Shown one piece after another: positions 1 to 11,085 of a DNA stretch of 64,000 bases (position 1 is its first letter; the number at the start of each line of letters is the position of its first letter). The notes beneath the pieces are model-generated. The model saw only the letters and a list, made by a program, of their open reading frames with translations. It was not told the origin of the DNA and did no database searches. Origin of the DNA: Macrostomum hystrix (taxonomy: Eukaryota; Platyhelminthes; Macrostomidae); contig CATNEN010000038.1 of the NCBI GenBank assembly GCA_950097015.1, positions 21,099,001 to 21,163,000 of the forward strand. The letters run 5' to 3'. The position numbers were made by a program, and so were the translations under genes.

Positions 1-1040
1 TTTCTGACTGATTGCTTTTTTGTTGGCCTGCTTGAAGCCACTAAGTAAATCTGGGCGTTTTGTCCATCGGATTTATTATTTATAGTTATACGATCACTGC
101 TTGTCATTTCATGCGTATATTCGTACGATCTGTGTAAAAACCGGAATCAATCTTCGTAAAGATCGAAAAAATCAATTAACGACTAAACGCGTCCTTTAAG
201 TGCCATGCCAGTTCACAAGTCTTTTTAATGTGATTTGTTTATTCGAAGTCTAATTTATATAATCAATTAGACATTGGTGTTCAGAAAATATTTCTTCGGT
301 AGTTCATAAAGCACATTTTTTAAGCATCGAACCGATTCTGCAAGCTTAATTTAAGAGCTGCTCTTCGTATTTCTAAAAAACGTAAGGACATTTTTAATTT
401 ATAACACTTTTGTGTTTCAAAACACACCTGCTGGTATGTTTTTCGTACAATCTTTTTTCGAAACTTTTAAATTCGGTCAGTTTTCTTCCTCTTAGAAATG
501 TAATTCGGTCAAGGTCATGTGCATATTATACATTTTTTATGTACAAAGCCCGATTGCACTGGCCAATATGTTATCCGCGACTAGCATAATTAATGAGCAA
601 GTATAGACGCAGCATCGGCATAAAACTATAAATTTTCTTCAACTAAATTTAATATGTTACCCAGTGTTAAGTTATGTTTTAGCATGCAATTCTTATCACA
701 GCGATTGCTTATGTAAATAAATAATCATTATAGTCATTATAGAATTTTCTTTTCAAGGACACATTGTACTAACTTTTGCAGTCAACAAGAGCAAGCGAGG
801 TTATTTATTTTTTTCATAGAGTCACGCGTTTTGTCGAGTGATCATACATCAACTGAATATCCAATTTCTTTAGAACTAATCCCAATAAAAGGGCTTAGGA
901 AACTGGAACGATGCAGAATAGTTTTCATTTTCTACTCAGCGGGCTGTCGACATTTATGACAGAGGTACTTCCGTGAGCTTGCTATTTTTCTCTCGCAACC
1001 TCCGCCACGACTACATGACGATATTTGAGATTTATTGTGG
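1..1040. other. AT-rich intergenic sequence
   Basis: No open frame, RNA gene or repeat that I can support was seen in this stretch. It is AT-rich, unlike the GC-richer exons of the window, and ends at the start of the 13-bp satellite. Confidence 0.5.
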
Positions 1041-1554
1041 AACCAGATCCAGATCCCAGATCCAGATCCCAGATCCAGATCCCAGATCCAGATCCCAGAT
1101 CCAGATCCCAGATCCAGATCCCAGATCCAGATCCCAGATCCAGATCCCAGATCCAGATCCCAGATCCAGATCCCAGATCCAGATCCCAGATCCCAGATCC
1201 AGATCCCAGATCCAAATCCCAGATCCAGATCCCAGATCCCAGATCCAGATCCCAGATCCAGATCCCTGATCCAGATCCCAGATCCAGATCCCAGATCCCA
1301 GATCCAGATCCCAGATCCAGATCCCAGATCCAGAATCCAGATCCCAGATCCAGATCCCAGATCCAGATCCCTGATCCAGATCCCAGATCCAGATCCCAGA
1401 TCCCAGATCCAGATCCCAGATCCAGATCCCAGATCCAGATCCCAGATCCCAGATCCAGATCCCAGATCCAGATCCCAGATCCAGATCCCAGATCCAGATC
1501 CCAGATCCAGATCCCAGATCCAGATCCCAGATCCAGATCCCAGATCCAGATCCC
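1041..1554. repeat. 13-bp tandem repeat (AGATCCAGATCCC)
   Basis: About 38 units built from AGATCC and AGATCCC, with occasional 7-bp half units and rare substitutions such as CTGATCC. Three tandem units make 39 nt, so every frame reads as an Ile/Pro/Asp/Arg/Ser peptide with a 13-residue period. The 200-residue ORFs here follow from that and are not genes. Confidence 0.95.
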
Positions 1555-1771
1555 TTGCAGCCAGTTTCAGCCTATCGGAAAATCTCACACATTGTGCATC
1601 CAATACAAACTCCCCATTCCTGCACAGCTGTATAATCAGGTGCTGCTGCTGCTACTGCTGGGTGCTGCCAGCGCTGTTTCAGCTGCTCCAATAGGAATGA
1701 TTCTGTTAACCAGTCAAATAAAATAGGCAATAGGAAGTGATAGCACTGCTTAGGGGACAGAGCAGAGACAG

Positions 1772-1779
1772 TATAAATA
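1772..1779 (+). promoter_or_regulatory. putative TATA box (TATAAATA)
   Basis: TATAAATA is flanked by GC-rich sequence (a run of C follows). A start site would fall about 30 bp downstream, near 1803, giving a roughly 390-nt leader to the ATG at 2191. The leader would contain the 22-bp satellite. The only support is the motif and its position upstream of a coding exon. Confidence 0.45.
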
Positions 1780-1974
1780 GGCCCCCCTATTTGGTAACCA
1801 CTTTTCTGTCCTTTTGAATACTCGCGACAGGGTAATTGAAGAGAAAGCTTCTACAAATCTGAAAGTGGAGAGAAGACCCAATAGAGTTGTGAGAACGAGA
1901 GACATTAAAGGTCGCTGCTGCTTGGATAATTTTTTGTTCCGCCTTGAATAAAAGATCTCTACAGAGACACAGTG

Positions 1975-2189
1975 ACGTCTATATAGAGTGACAGAGTGAC
2001 ATCTATAAAGTGACAGAGTGACAATTATAGAGTGACAGAGTGAAATTTATAGAGTGACAGAGTGACAATTATAGAGTGACAGAGTGACATCTATAGAGTG
2101 ACAGAGTGACAATTATAGAGTGACAGAGTGAAATTTATAGAGTGACAGAGTGACAATTATAGAGTGACAGAGTGACGTCTATAGAGTGA
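1975..2189. repeat. 22-bp tandem repeat in the putative 5' leader
   Basis: About ten units of AGAGTGACAGAGTGAC plus a 6-nt variable end (AATTAT, ATCTAT, GTCTAT or AATTTAT). It ends two bases before the ATG at 2191, so if the promoter call is right the repeat is transcribed as leader. Confidence 0.9.
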
Positions 2190-2190
2190 A

Positions 2191-2406
2191 ATGGAAGTCG
2201 ACGAGTCGTTCGCGTCTCAACTCGGCGCGGACCTTAGCGTCCTATCGGCAGGCTCAGCTGACACCGCCGCCGCCGCCGCCGCCGCGTCTTCCGTCGCCAT
2301 GCATCCATCGGCAGCGCAGCCGTTTTGGGCCGCCGCTCCGCCCAATTCCGCTTCTGCTCTGGAGGTCATTGGTTCGATCTCCTTTGGAAACGGATTTATA
2401 AATAGG
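2191..2406 (+). CDS. First coding exon, possibly of the 7TM receptor at 8083-9310
   Basis: A 72-codon open exon starts at ATG 2191 and ends exactly before a good donor (GTAAGC at 2407). The peptide begins MEVDESFASQLGAD, carries a poly-Ala run from a GCC repeat, and ends GNGFINR. I recognise no domain and see no signal peptide. The exon ends in phase 0, and the receptor exon starting at 8083 also opens in phase 0. Joining them gives INR-TNST, a juxtamembrane stretch with two N-glycosylation sequons (NRT and NST), as expected just before TM1. The intron would be 5.7 kb and hold the 18-bp and 16-bp satellites. Alternative: an unrelated gene, for example ending in a small exon at 3581-3625, which follows a pyrimidine-rich acceptor. 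Confidence 0.55.
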
Positions 2407-2448
2407 GTAAGCTAAGCAAAGAATTTGCAATTGCACTTTAAGAAATCG

Positions 2449-3082
2449 CAATGAGAATGAAAGTTGCAAGGAGAATGAGAGTTGCAATGAGAATGGGATT
2501 TTTAATGAGAATGGGATTTTTAATGAGAATGGGAGTTTTAATGAGAATGGGAGTTGCAATGAGAATGAGAGTTGCAATGGGAATGAGAGTTGCAATGGGA
2601 ATGAGAGTTGCAATGAGAATGAGAGTTGCAATGAGAATGAGAGTTGCAATGAGAATGAGAGTTGCAATGAGAATGAGAGTTGCAATGGAAATGAGAGTTG
2701 CAATGGGAATGAGAGTTGCAATGAGAATGAGAGTTGCAATGAGAATGAGAGTTGCAATGAGAATGAGAGTTGCAATGGAAATGAGAGTTGCAATGGGAAT
2801 GAGAGTTGCAATGAGAATGAGAGTTGCAATGAGAATGAGAGTTGCAATGAGAATGAGAGTTGCAATGAGAATGAGAGTTGCAATGAGAATGAGAGTTGCA
2901 ATGAGAATGAGAGTTGCAATGAGAATGAGAGTTGCAATGAGAATGAGAGTTGCAATGAGAATGAGAGTTGCAATGAGAATGAGAGTTGCAATGGGAATGA
3001 GAGTTGCAATGAGAATGAGAGTTGCAATGAGAATGAGAGTTGCAATGAGAATGAGAGTTGCAATGAGAATGAGAGTTGCAAG
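2449..3082. repeat. 18-bp tandem repeat (GAGAATGAGAGTTGCAAT)
   Basis: About 35 units, with variants GGGAATG and GAAATG and a diverged left edge (ATTTTTAATGAGAATGGG). The period is divisible by three and stop-free on both strands, which creates ORFs of 216, 219 and 275 codons made of one six-residue motif. It begins about 45 bp after the donor at 2407, inside the putative receptor intron. Confidence 0.95.
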
Positions 3083-4608
3083 TAGTAATGAGACCATATG
3101 AATATGATCTAGACTGTTAATCTGAAAAGGTTACTAAAAGTACATTCGCACTACCTCGATAAACAGCAAAAAATCTTCCATAGTTTCTATAGCAAGCAGA
3201 AAGGAAAGCTTGTTGCTTTGCAGCGTCCTTTAGAGTAATGAAGAGATTTCGAGAGAGAATATATATATAGTAAGTTTTCAACTAAATTCGTTCAAAAGTT
3301 CTAATTGGCACTCAGCGACCCTCATGAAGCATTGGTTAGAATAATTTGGCAACCTCCCAGGTACCCTCCTAAACGCTGAGCATTCCACGCGCTTCTCTCA
3401 TACAAAAAGTGTCGCTTCATTAAGCATTTTTATTGGAACGGAAGTTAGTCATGAAAACTGTCTATATAGTGGTGCCAGCTATGAAACTGCGATTTGGTTA
3501 AGACCCCTTCTCACACTTTGCCGATAGCTCGCTTAATTGACAATTCGAAAATCTCTGTTCTCGTCTCTGTCTCCACCCAGTCGCCCTCTCGCCATATTAG
3601 TGAAAGGAAATTCTTTAGTCTTTAGCTGGTACTAATAAATGACACTTCAAACTAGAACTATAATAGAGTTAGGCCGAATGCATGCAGTGACTTGTGAAAA
3701 TTGAATTCAGGAAACTCGTTGCTCAAATACTCATAGATGCTAGAAAATCAGCCATCAATCACATTATACTGTAAGAGAAACTAGAATATATCGACCCAGT
3801 TTAACAAAAAAATTGACCAGACTGAATAGTGTAGCAGGTTTTTTTAGTCGAAAGATAATCATAGCGAGGTGAATTTGTTGTCGAACGACTTGAAGTAGCT
3901 TGGTAATGAAGTTAAATGATGTTGGTGTTGATTGTCAGTCGAAATTTAATGATATTGAGGTCAATTGTCAGTCGAAAGGTAATGAGATTGACGTTAATTG
4001 TCAATTGAGGTTTAATTTAGCGATGACTTTCAATATATTAACGTAGAAAACGATATAGAGAACTATTTTTATTTCAAAAAGTGCATGTCCATCTAGCTCA
4101 AAGCAGAAACGACTGCTTTCGAAATTTCCCACTTCGCCAACGATTACTCCATCGCTATATGCGCAGTCATTTTGTAAGCGAGAAGTTTTCTGACAATAGT
4201 ACACGCGAACGAGATATACATTTTAGTTTGACAGGGCAAGGGGACTTGCCCACCAGCTTTCCGGCTTGGAATGAATTGCCCCACCTCCGGTGCTAACCAG
4301 TTCCAACTCAACTCCAAAGTTCTCATCTCGCTATGGGTCAGAGACACAGTTAGGGAACTATAGCTTTGTGAACTGTGAGGAGGGCCAAGAAGTGTTTGTT
4401 GTAGCCGCTGGATGGTAGTTAGGGGGGGGAAATAATAATGTCACTCCCAGTGGCTACTCTATACTCTCATCTAACCCCAGTTCTGTAGTTTCCCCCTTTT
4501 TCACAATGCGTTGCAGTATGTTAGCCGACTAGAACTGAAGGCTGTATATATTTGTCTAACGCTTGCTAGTTCACTTAGAATTCCAAGGGACTATAAGGGA
4601 AAGATTAG
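3083..4608. other. Unannotated intronic or intergenic sequence
   Basis: No convincing exon was found. A pyrimidine-rich acceptor at 3580 followed by a 15-codon frame (3581-3625, ending in TAG) could be a small terminal exon in phase with 2406, but this is weak. A 7-bp inverted repeat, CTCAGCG and CGCTGAG, lies near 3312 and 3374. Confidence 0.35.
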
Positions 4609-4609
4609 T

Positions 4610-6930
4610 CAGGAGGGATAAAAAAGGGAGAGGTGAGACACGGGGAGAGATGAGACACGGGGAGAGATGAGACACGGGGAGAGATGAGACTTGGGAGAGA
4701 GATAAGATAGGGGAGAGATAAGATAGGGGAGAGATAAGATAGGGCAGAGATAAGATAGGGCAGACATAAGATAGGGGAGAGATAAGATAGGGCAGAGATA
4801 AGATAGGGGAGAGATAAGATAGGGGAGAGATAAGATAGCGCAGAGATAAGATAGGGGAGAGATAAGATAGGGGAAAGATAAGATAGGGGAGAGATAAGAT
4901 AGGGGAGAGATGAGACTGGGGAGAGATAAGATAGGGGAGGGAAAAGATAGGGCAGAGATAAGATAGGGCAGAGATAAGATAGGGGAGAGATAAGATAGGG
5001 GAGAGATAAGATAGGGCAGAGATAAGATAGGGGAGAGATAAGATAGGGGAGAGATAAGATAGGGCAGAGATAAGATAGGGCAGAGATAAGATAGGGGAGA
5101 GATAAGATAGGGCAGAGATAAGATAGGGGAGAGATAGGATAGGGCAGAGATAAGATAGGGCAGAGATAAGATAGGGCAGAGATAAGATAGGGGAGAGATA
5201 AGATTGGGGAAAGATAAGATAGGGCAGAGATAAGATAGGGGAGAGATAAGATAGGGGAAAGATAAGATAGGGGAAAGATAAGATAGGGCAGAGATAAGAT
5301 AGGGGAGAGATAAGATAGGGGAAAGATAAGATAGGGGAAAGATAAGATAGGGCAGAGATAAGATTGGGGAGAGATAAGATAGGGGAAAGATAAGATAGGG
5401 GAGAGTTAAGATAGGGGAGATGAGATTGGGGAGAGATAAGAGAGGGGAGAGATAAGATAGGGGAGAGATAAGATAGGGGAGAGATAAGATAGGGGAGAGA
5501 TAAGATAGGGGAGAGATAAGATAGGGGAGAGATAAGATAGGGGGAGATGAGATTGGGGAGAGATAAGATAGGGGAGAGATAAGATAGGGGAAAGATAAGA
5601 TAGGGGAAAGATAAGATAGGGGAGAGATGAGACTGGGGAGAGATAAGATAGGGGAGGGAAAAGATAGGGGAGAGATAAGATAGGGGAGAGATAAGATAGG
5701 GCAGAGATAAGATAGGGGAGAGATAGGATAGGGCAGAGATAAGATAGGGGGAGATGAGATTGGGGAGAGATAAGATAGGGGAGAGATGAGACTGGGGAGA
5801 GATAAGATAGGGGAAAGATAAGATAGGGGAAAGATAAGATAGGGGAGAGATGAGACTGGGGAGAGATAAGATAGGGGAAAGATAAGATAGGGGAAAGATA
5901 AGATAGGGGAGAGATGAGACTGGGGAGAGATAAGATAGGGGAGGGAAAAGATAGGGCAGAGATAAGATAGGGGAGGGATAAGATAGGGCAGAGATAAGAT
6001 AGGGGGAGATGAGATTGGGGAGAGATAAGATAGGGGAGAGATGAGACTGGGGAGAGATAAGATAGGGGAAAGATAAGATAGGGGAAAGATAAGATAGGGG
6101 AGAGATGAGACTGGGGAGAGATAAGATAGGGGAGGGAAAAGATAGGGGAGAGATAAGATAGGGCAGAGATAAGATAGGGGAGAGATAAGATAGGGGAGAG
6201 ATAAGATAGGGCAGAGATAAGATAGGGGGAGATGAGATTGGGGAGAGATAAGATAGGGGAGAGATAAGATAGGGGAGAGATGAGACTGGGGAGAGATAAG
6301 ATAGGGGACAGATAAGATAGGACGGAGATAAGATAGTGGAGAGATAAGATTGGGGAGAGATAAGATAGGGGAGAGATAAGATAGGGGAGAGATAAGATAG
6401 GGCAGAAATAAGATAGGGGAAAGATAAGATAGGGCAGAGATAAGATAGGGCAGAGATAAGATAGGGGGAGATGAGATTGGGGAGAGATAAGATAGGGGAG
6501 GGAAAAGATAGGGGAGAGATAAGATAGGGGAGAGATAAGATAGGGCAGAGATAAGATAGGGGAGAGATAAGGTGGGGGAGAGATGAGACACGGGGAGAGA
6601 TGAGACTGGGAGAGATGAGACTGGGGAGAGATAAGATAGGGGAGTGATAAGATAGGGCAGAGATAAGATGGGGGGAGAGATGAGACTGGGGAGAGATGAG
6701 ACACGGGGAGAGATGAGACAGGTGGGGGGAGAGATGAGACACGGGGAGAGATAAGATAGGGGAGAGATAAGATAGGGGAGAGATAAGATAGGGCAGAGAT
6801 AAGATGGGGGAGAGATAAGATGGGGGAGAGATGTGACTGGGGAGAGATGAGACTGGGGAGAGATGAGACAGGGGAGAGATGAGATAGGGAAGAGATGAGA
6901 CAGGGAGGGATGAGACAGGAGAGACACTAG
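4610..6930. repeat. 16-bp purine-rich satellite (AGAGATAAGATAGGGG)
   Basis: About 140 units over 2.3 kb. Variants are GGGC, GGGAA, TGAGACTGGGG and, near both edges, TGAGACACGGGG. The plus strand is strongly purine-biased (G and A with few T and C). Three units make 48 nt, so the minus strand reads as 16-residue Ser/Leu/Pro/Tyr/Ile repeats in overlapping frames; the 821-, 800- and 432-codon ORFs are artefacts of this. Confidence 0.95.
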
Positions 6931-7699
6931 TCGGGAGAAATAACACATTAGATGTTGGATTAGATGGGAGGGGCCAGGGGCCGCATCTGGCCTGTGAGAT
7001 GAGTTCGACACAAGTTAGAATTTGAGTTAGAATCAAGCAGTGTTAATGCTATACTAATAAAAAGGATAGGTGTGTCAAGCAGCATCACGTGATTTGTCCC
7101 GTGTCTCATCGTATAAACGAGTTATGAGCTGATTTTAGATAAAAACAAGCAATCAGGAAATCATCTTTTAAAAATGAACTAATAGATGGACACGCGGGGA
7201 CAAATGAGAAAACCTACATTTTTAGCTGAGGGCCCTACAATTATTTTTGCCATTCTTTGTAGGAAATTTTTTTCCTACAAGTTTTGCTTTCTCAAAGATT
7301 ACAAAACGACCTTGGCATGGCCTTCAGTGAGTAATTGTTAGATCCGGATTATCCTAGTTGCCAATTGGCAAATATATATAATCTAAATTCAATGCAAAGA
7401 AGGTCTGATTCTAGAAAAACAGATTCTAGAAACTATTTCTTCAACGAAATACTGTTTCTTGGATATTCAAAAGTGGATTTTATGAAATCTCGTATCTATG
7501 TACGAGTTATAATTATTCCGAGATAGCTCGATTTAAAATTTTTTTTTTTCTAAATAGCCTAAGTCGTAAAAACGATTTCAAGCAATCTTAGCTCTAATAA
7601 ATATTGATTTTAACAAGTATTGAACCAAAGAAAGATATATTCAAAGTACTCTAAATTAAAAGAAGTATTAATTGTAAGATATCTCGCATAAGATAATCT

Positions 7700-7990
7700 T
7701 GATTCCTGAAAATCTTTATTCTAAGAAGTATTGATTCTAAGAAATCCAGATTCTAAGAAATCCAGATTCTAAAAAATCAATTTTCTAAGAAATCGTGATT
7801 CTATGAAAAACTGATTCTAAGAAATCTTGATTCTAAGATATCTAGATTCTAAGAAATCTAGATTCTAAAAATACCTGATTCTAAGAAATCTTGATTCCAA
7901 GAAATCATGATTAAAGAAATCTAGATTTTATAAAATACTGATTCTAAAAAATCTTATTTCAAAGAAATTAGATTCTAAGAGATCTTAATT
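7700..7990. repeat. Imperfect AT-rich repeat (GATTCTAAGAAATC type)
   Basis: Roughly 15 to 18 degenerate units of about 16 bp around GATTCTAAGAAATCTT and related forms. It ends about 90 bp before the receptor exon at 8083. It is old and diverged compared with the cleaner satellites in the window. Confidence 0.8.
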
Positions 7991-8082
7991 TCAAAGAAAA
8001 AAAAATTTAAAAGCCTTCCCCTATGAAATAATACTTCTCGAAAATCCCAAGCGCATTTTAAACCCGCACTGTACGCTCGCAG

Positions 8083-9310
8083 ACAAACAGCACAGCTTGG
8101 AGCTACATGCACAGGCCGTTCCAGAGCGTCATTCTCTACCTGGTCCTCGCCTGCTCACTCCTAAGCCTAGTCGCCTTCTTGACCGTCTATCGCAGCGTTG
8201 CTCAGCTAAGAAATCGGGCCGGCTTTATACTCTGCTGGCATGCTGCCTGTCTGCTGGTTGTTGAAGTTCTTCACCTGGCTGGAAGATCAGTCAACCTGCC
8301 GCAGCCAGTCTGCCTGACCTCCCTACTAGCCAGCTTCCTGGCTCTGACTGGCACCTTCTCCTGGGCGGCCGTGTTCGGCATCGACTTGCTGATCTCCATC
8401 GGATCCAGGACGGTCCGTCCCAGCCGGGAGACTCGATGGGGCTATGCCAGATTGGCGTGCTTCGCCTGGCTGATGCCGGCTCTCCTCACCGCGGCATTGG
8501 CTGCTCTGCACTTTCGCACCGGCCTATTGAATAATCGCAGGTGTGACGCCGCCTCAGCTAAACAGTGGCTCATGGTCGGCCTGTCTGTTGTACCCCTTGG
8601 CCTGAGTCTGTTGATCAATCTGGCCGTGCTAGGCGCCCTGTGCGCAATGCTTTTGCTGCGAAGTCGACAGGCGGCCAGGTCTATTGGGCGTCGAGCGGCA
8701 GCTAGCCAGTCTAGACTGGCTATTGTTACGCTAAAGGTGAGCGCTAGCTGCGTAACTTTTACGCCCGCATACTTTATAATTATACACTTTGTTTTGCACT
8801 TTTCAAATTTGTGCACTTTTAAATTCATGCACTTTTAAATTTATGTACTTTTAAACTTGTAAAATTTGAATTTTCTAATTTCAAACACGCCTGTACACGC
8901 ATTCGCAGGTATCAGTAATCCTTGGCGTCACCTGGTTGCCCTATTTCTGCATAGCCAAACTAATTGGCCGCGGACGCGAACCAGTGACCTCATTCGCAGC
9001 CGAAGTCATAGTCGACATGCACGGCTGCCTTCTATCGGCCTGCTTCTGTCTGAATAGGAAAACCCGAGCCAGACTGGCCGAGGCCTGCGCCAGGCGGCGA
9101 ACATCGCGTCGAATGAGTGCGCAGGCCTACAGCGCGGCGGCCGGCAAGCAGCGCCAGATTCTGCGTCACGCCCGCTCCGCCACGGCCGCTTCGGCCAGCT
9201 CCGCAGCCATCTGTCAGGTGGTCACTTCGTCGTCAGAAATTGAACTACACGAGCAACAGCGTCGGTCGCTTGTGAATCCGCAGAGAAGGGGTACCAATGT
9301 GAGCATCTGA
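8083..9310 (+). CDS. Methuselah/class-B-like 7TM receptor (core exons)
   Basis: Two exons, 8083-8736 and 8909-9310, join in phase 0 across a 172-bp GT-AG intron. From the internal ATG at 8107 the product is 343 residues with seven hydrophobic segments, near 7-28, 37-57, 69-97, 114-136, 154-184, 208-229 and 238-258. Class-B/methuselah features: Cys69 at the top of TM3 with Cys146 in loop 2; FSWAAVFGID in TM3; AWLMPALLT in TM4; VVPLGLSLLINL in TM5; LKVSVILGVTW in TM6. There is no DRY motif. The last ~85 residues are a basic, Ala/Ser-rich cytoplasmic tail. An acceptor (GCAG) at 8082 implies upstream coding sequence, so 8107 is probably not the true start; the exon at 2191-2406 fits in phase. No large ectodomain or GPS motif was seen. 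Ligand unknown. Confidence 0.8.
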
Positions 9311-11085
9311 ACAGCGGCTGTCGAAAACTGTACAGCCAGTTCGAATTCTCAAACCTCAATTCTATAGAATTTCAACAACTCTCAACGAAACCTCAATTCT
9401 TTGATATTTAAATTTCACGAAATCGGGATTCTAGGAAATAATCTATTTTTTCTAAGTGACAAACAGTTCAAACTTCTTTACTTCGACGTCATATCGCTAT
9501 TTTAATTTTAATGAATTTCTTAACACAATTCATAAATGCTTCATAAAAGCCTTTTTTTATTTCAATTGACATTATAGATTAGCTTAAAAACTTAAAATGT
9601 CGTATTTAATCAGCTGCAGTGTCTAAATTTCAGAGAAAAGTCATAACACAACTTTTCGATAAAAAAATTGCATCAATCGCATATAAGATGTTTTCCGTGA
9701 ACGATCCTATGTTCCAAATCAAGAGACTGCATGCTGCACACATTGTTCTCATTTTACAGTCACTATTAATTTTTTATTTGATATTTAAACAATAATCCAG
9801 TGGAATTACTTGCAAAAACCGGTTCATTGTTAACAACTTTTTGTTATACGAGCGTAGTTGAAGATTTTTCAACATCCAGTTGAAAATTACACAGAGCGTA
9901 CAATGCACAAAAATATATTATAAAAGTACTTTAGAAATGATGAGTACATTTTTTGTTTAAATTCGTTGTAAAAGTTTCGAGTTTTGAGACTTCGAAAGCC
10001 ACCAATACTGCTGAACGATATAAAAAATAACTGTAGAACAATAGGCTAGAAAGCAAAGAAAACAAGGGAACACGAAATTTCTAAGAAAAAACCTATAAAA
10101 TGTAAACTTATGACAAGAATATAGAAAACCAATGAAAAGGAAAAGGAAATTCAGCTTTCTAAATCTCAACTCACCAATGTCATAAATAAAAATAAAGCTA
10201 TGTATATGTTTTATCAGTCTTGACAATCGAGAATATGTTTTTCATTTCTCATTAATTACATAAAAATCAAAATGTGAGTGTTTAGTACCTTAATTGTATC
10301 AGTCCATGCCTGTAGGACCAAAATAAGTTAAATTATTATGCCGTATTGAATTTATGCAATGATCAACAGTGCTTTGCACAACCCCTAAACCTGGAAAGAA
10401 TTCTGCACGTGACACACGTAATAAGCGATGTATCGACATTAACAAATAGACTTATTGTATCATTAATTATCATTACATTGGCAATTGTTCGAATTTAATT
10501 AATTAAAAACTTTAAATGAATACACTTTCAGAAATTCCATACATCAACCTTCAAATTTTTAAACAACAATTAACTTTTTAAAGCTCTTTGTCGTTGAATA
10601 GAAAACAATTGTTTGGTGAAGGCACATGCAATAAGTAATAAAGACATTCCTGTTTGAGATTTTGTTTTAATTCGATGTTTTAATTAGGATTCGTTAAACT
10701 CTACTAAGTGCATGCTGTAATTGGGATTTGTTTAAATTAGGATTTGCTTAAGTTGGGAATTTCTGGAACGTGCAGATTTCTTCGAGTCCTTTGAACATGA
10801 ACTTTTCCAATAGGATTTGTGACATCGGGTTTGTTTTAAATATAGATTTGCTTGTATTATTAGAAAAAGTTTAAATAAAATCGAGAGATTCGTTTTAATT
10901 GCGGTTTCTTTAAACAGAGGTGTCGTTCGTGCAAGTCCGGCTTATTTTTGAGTTAGAATTTTGAATTTAATTAATCAAGTTTAAATTTCTCTGCAATTTC
11001 ATAGACTATATAAATACTTAAAAAGCTTCCTAAAATGTATAATAAACGAAACGAATAGAATTTAGTCGGATTTCCTTCTATAGCA
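9311..11085. other. AT-rich intergenic sequence between receptor and scramblase-like gene
   Basis: No supported gene. The region from about 10660 to 10930 has loosely repeated phrases of the TTTAATTAGGATTTG type, too diverged to define a unit. An 89-codon hydrophobic frame at 9957-10226 (minus) lies in AT-rich sequence and has no exon features. Confidence 0.5.

Noticed and set aside
4218-4295. Terminal exon ending PTSFPAWNELPHLRC
   Set aside because: There is an acceptor-like TTTTAG, but the frame does not fit phase 0 of the exon at 2191-2406 and no other partner was found.
4571-7036. 821- and 800-codon minus-strand ORFs of Ser/Leu/Pro/Tyr
   Set aside because: Overlapping frames of a 16-bp array; peptide period equals unit length, the hallmark of a repeat artefact.
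9957-10226. 89-codon hydrophobic minus-strand ORF
   Set aside because: AT-rich sequence biased to Phe/Leu/Ile codons; no splice sites, domain or promoter.
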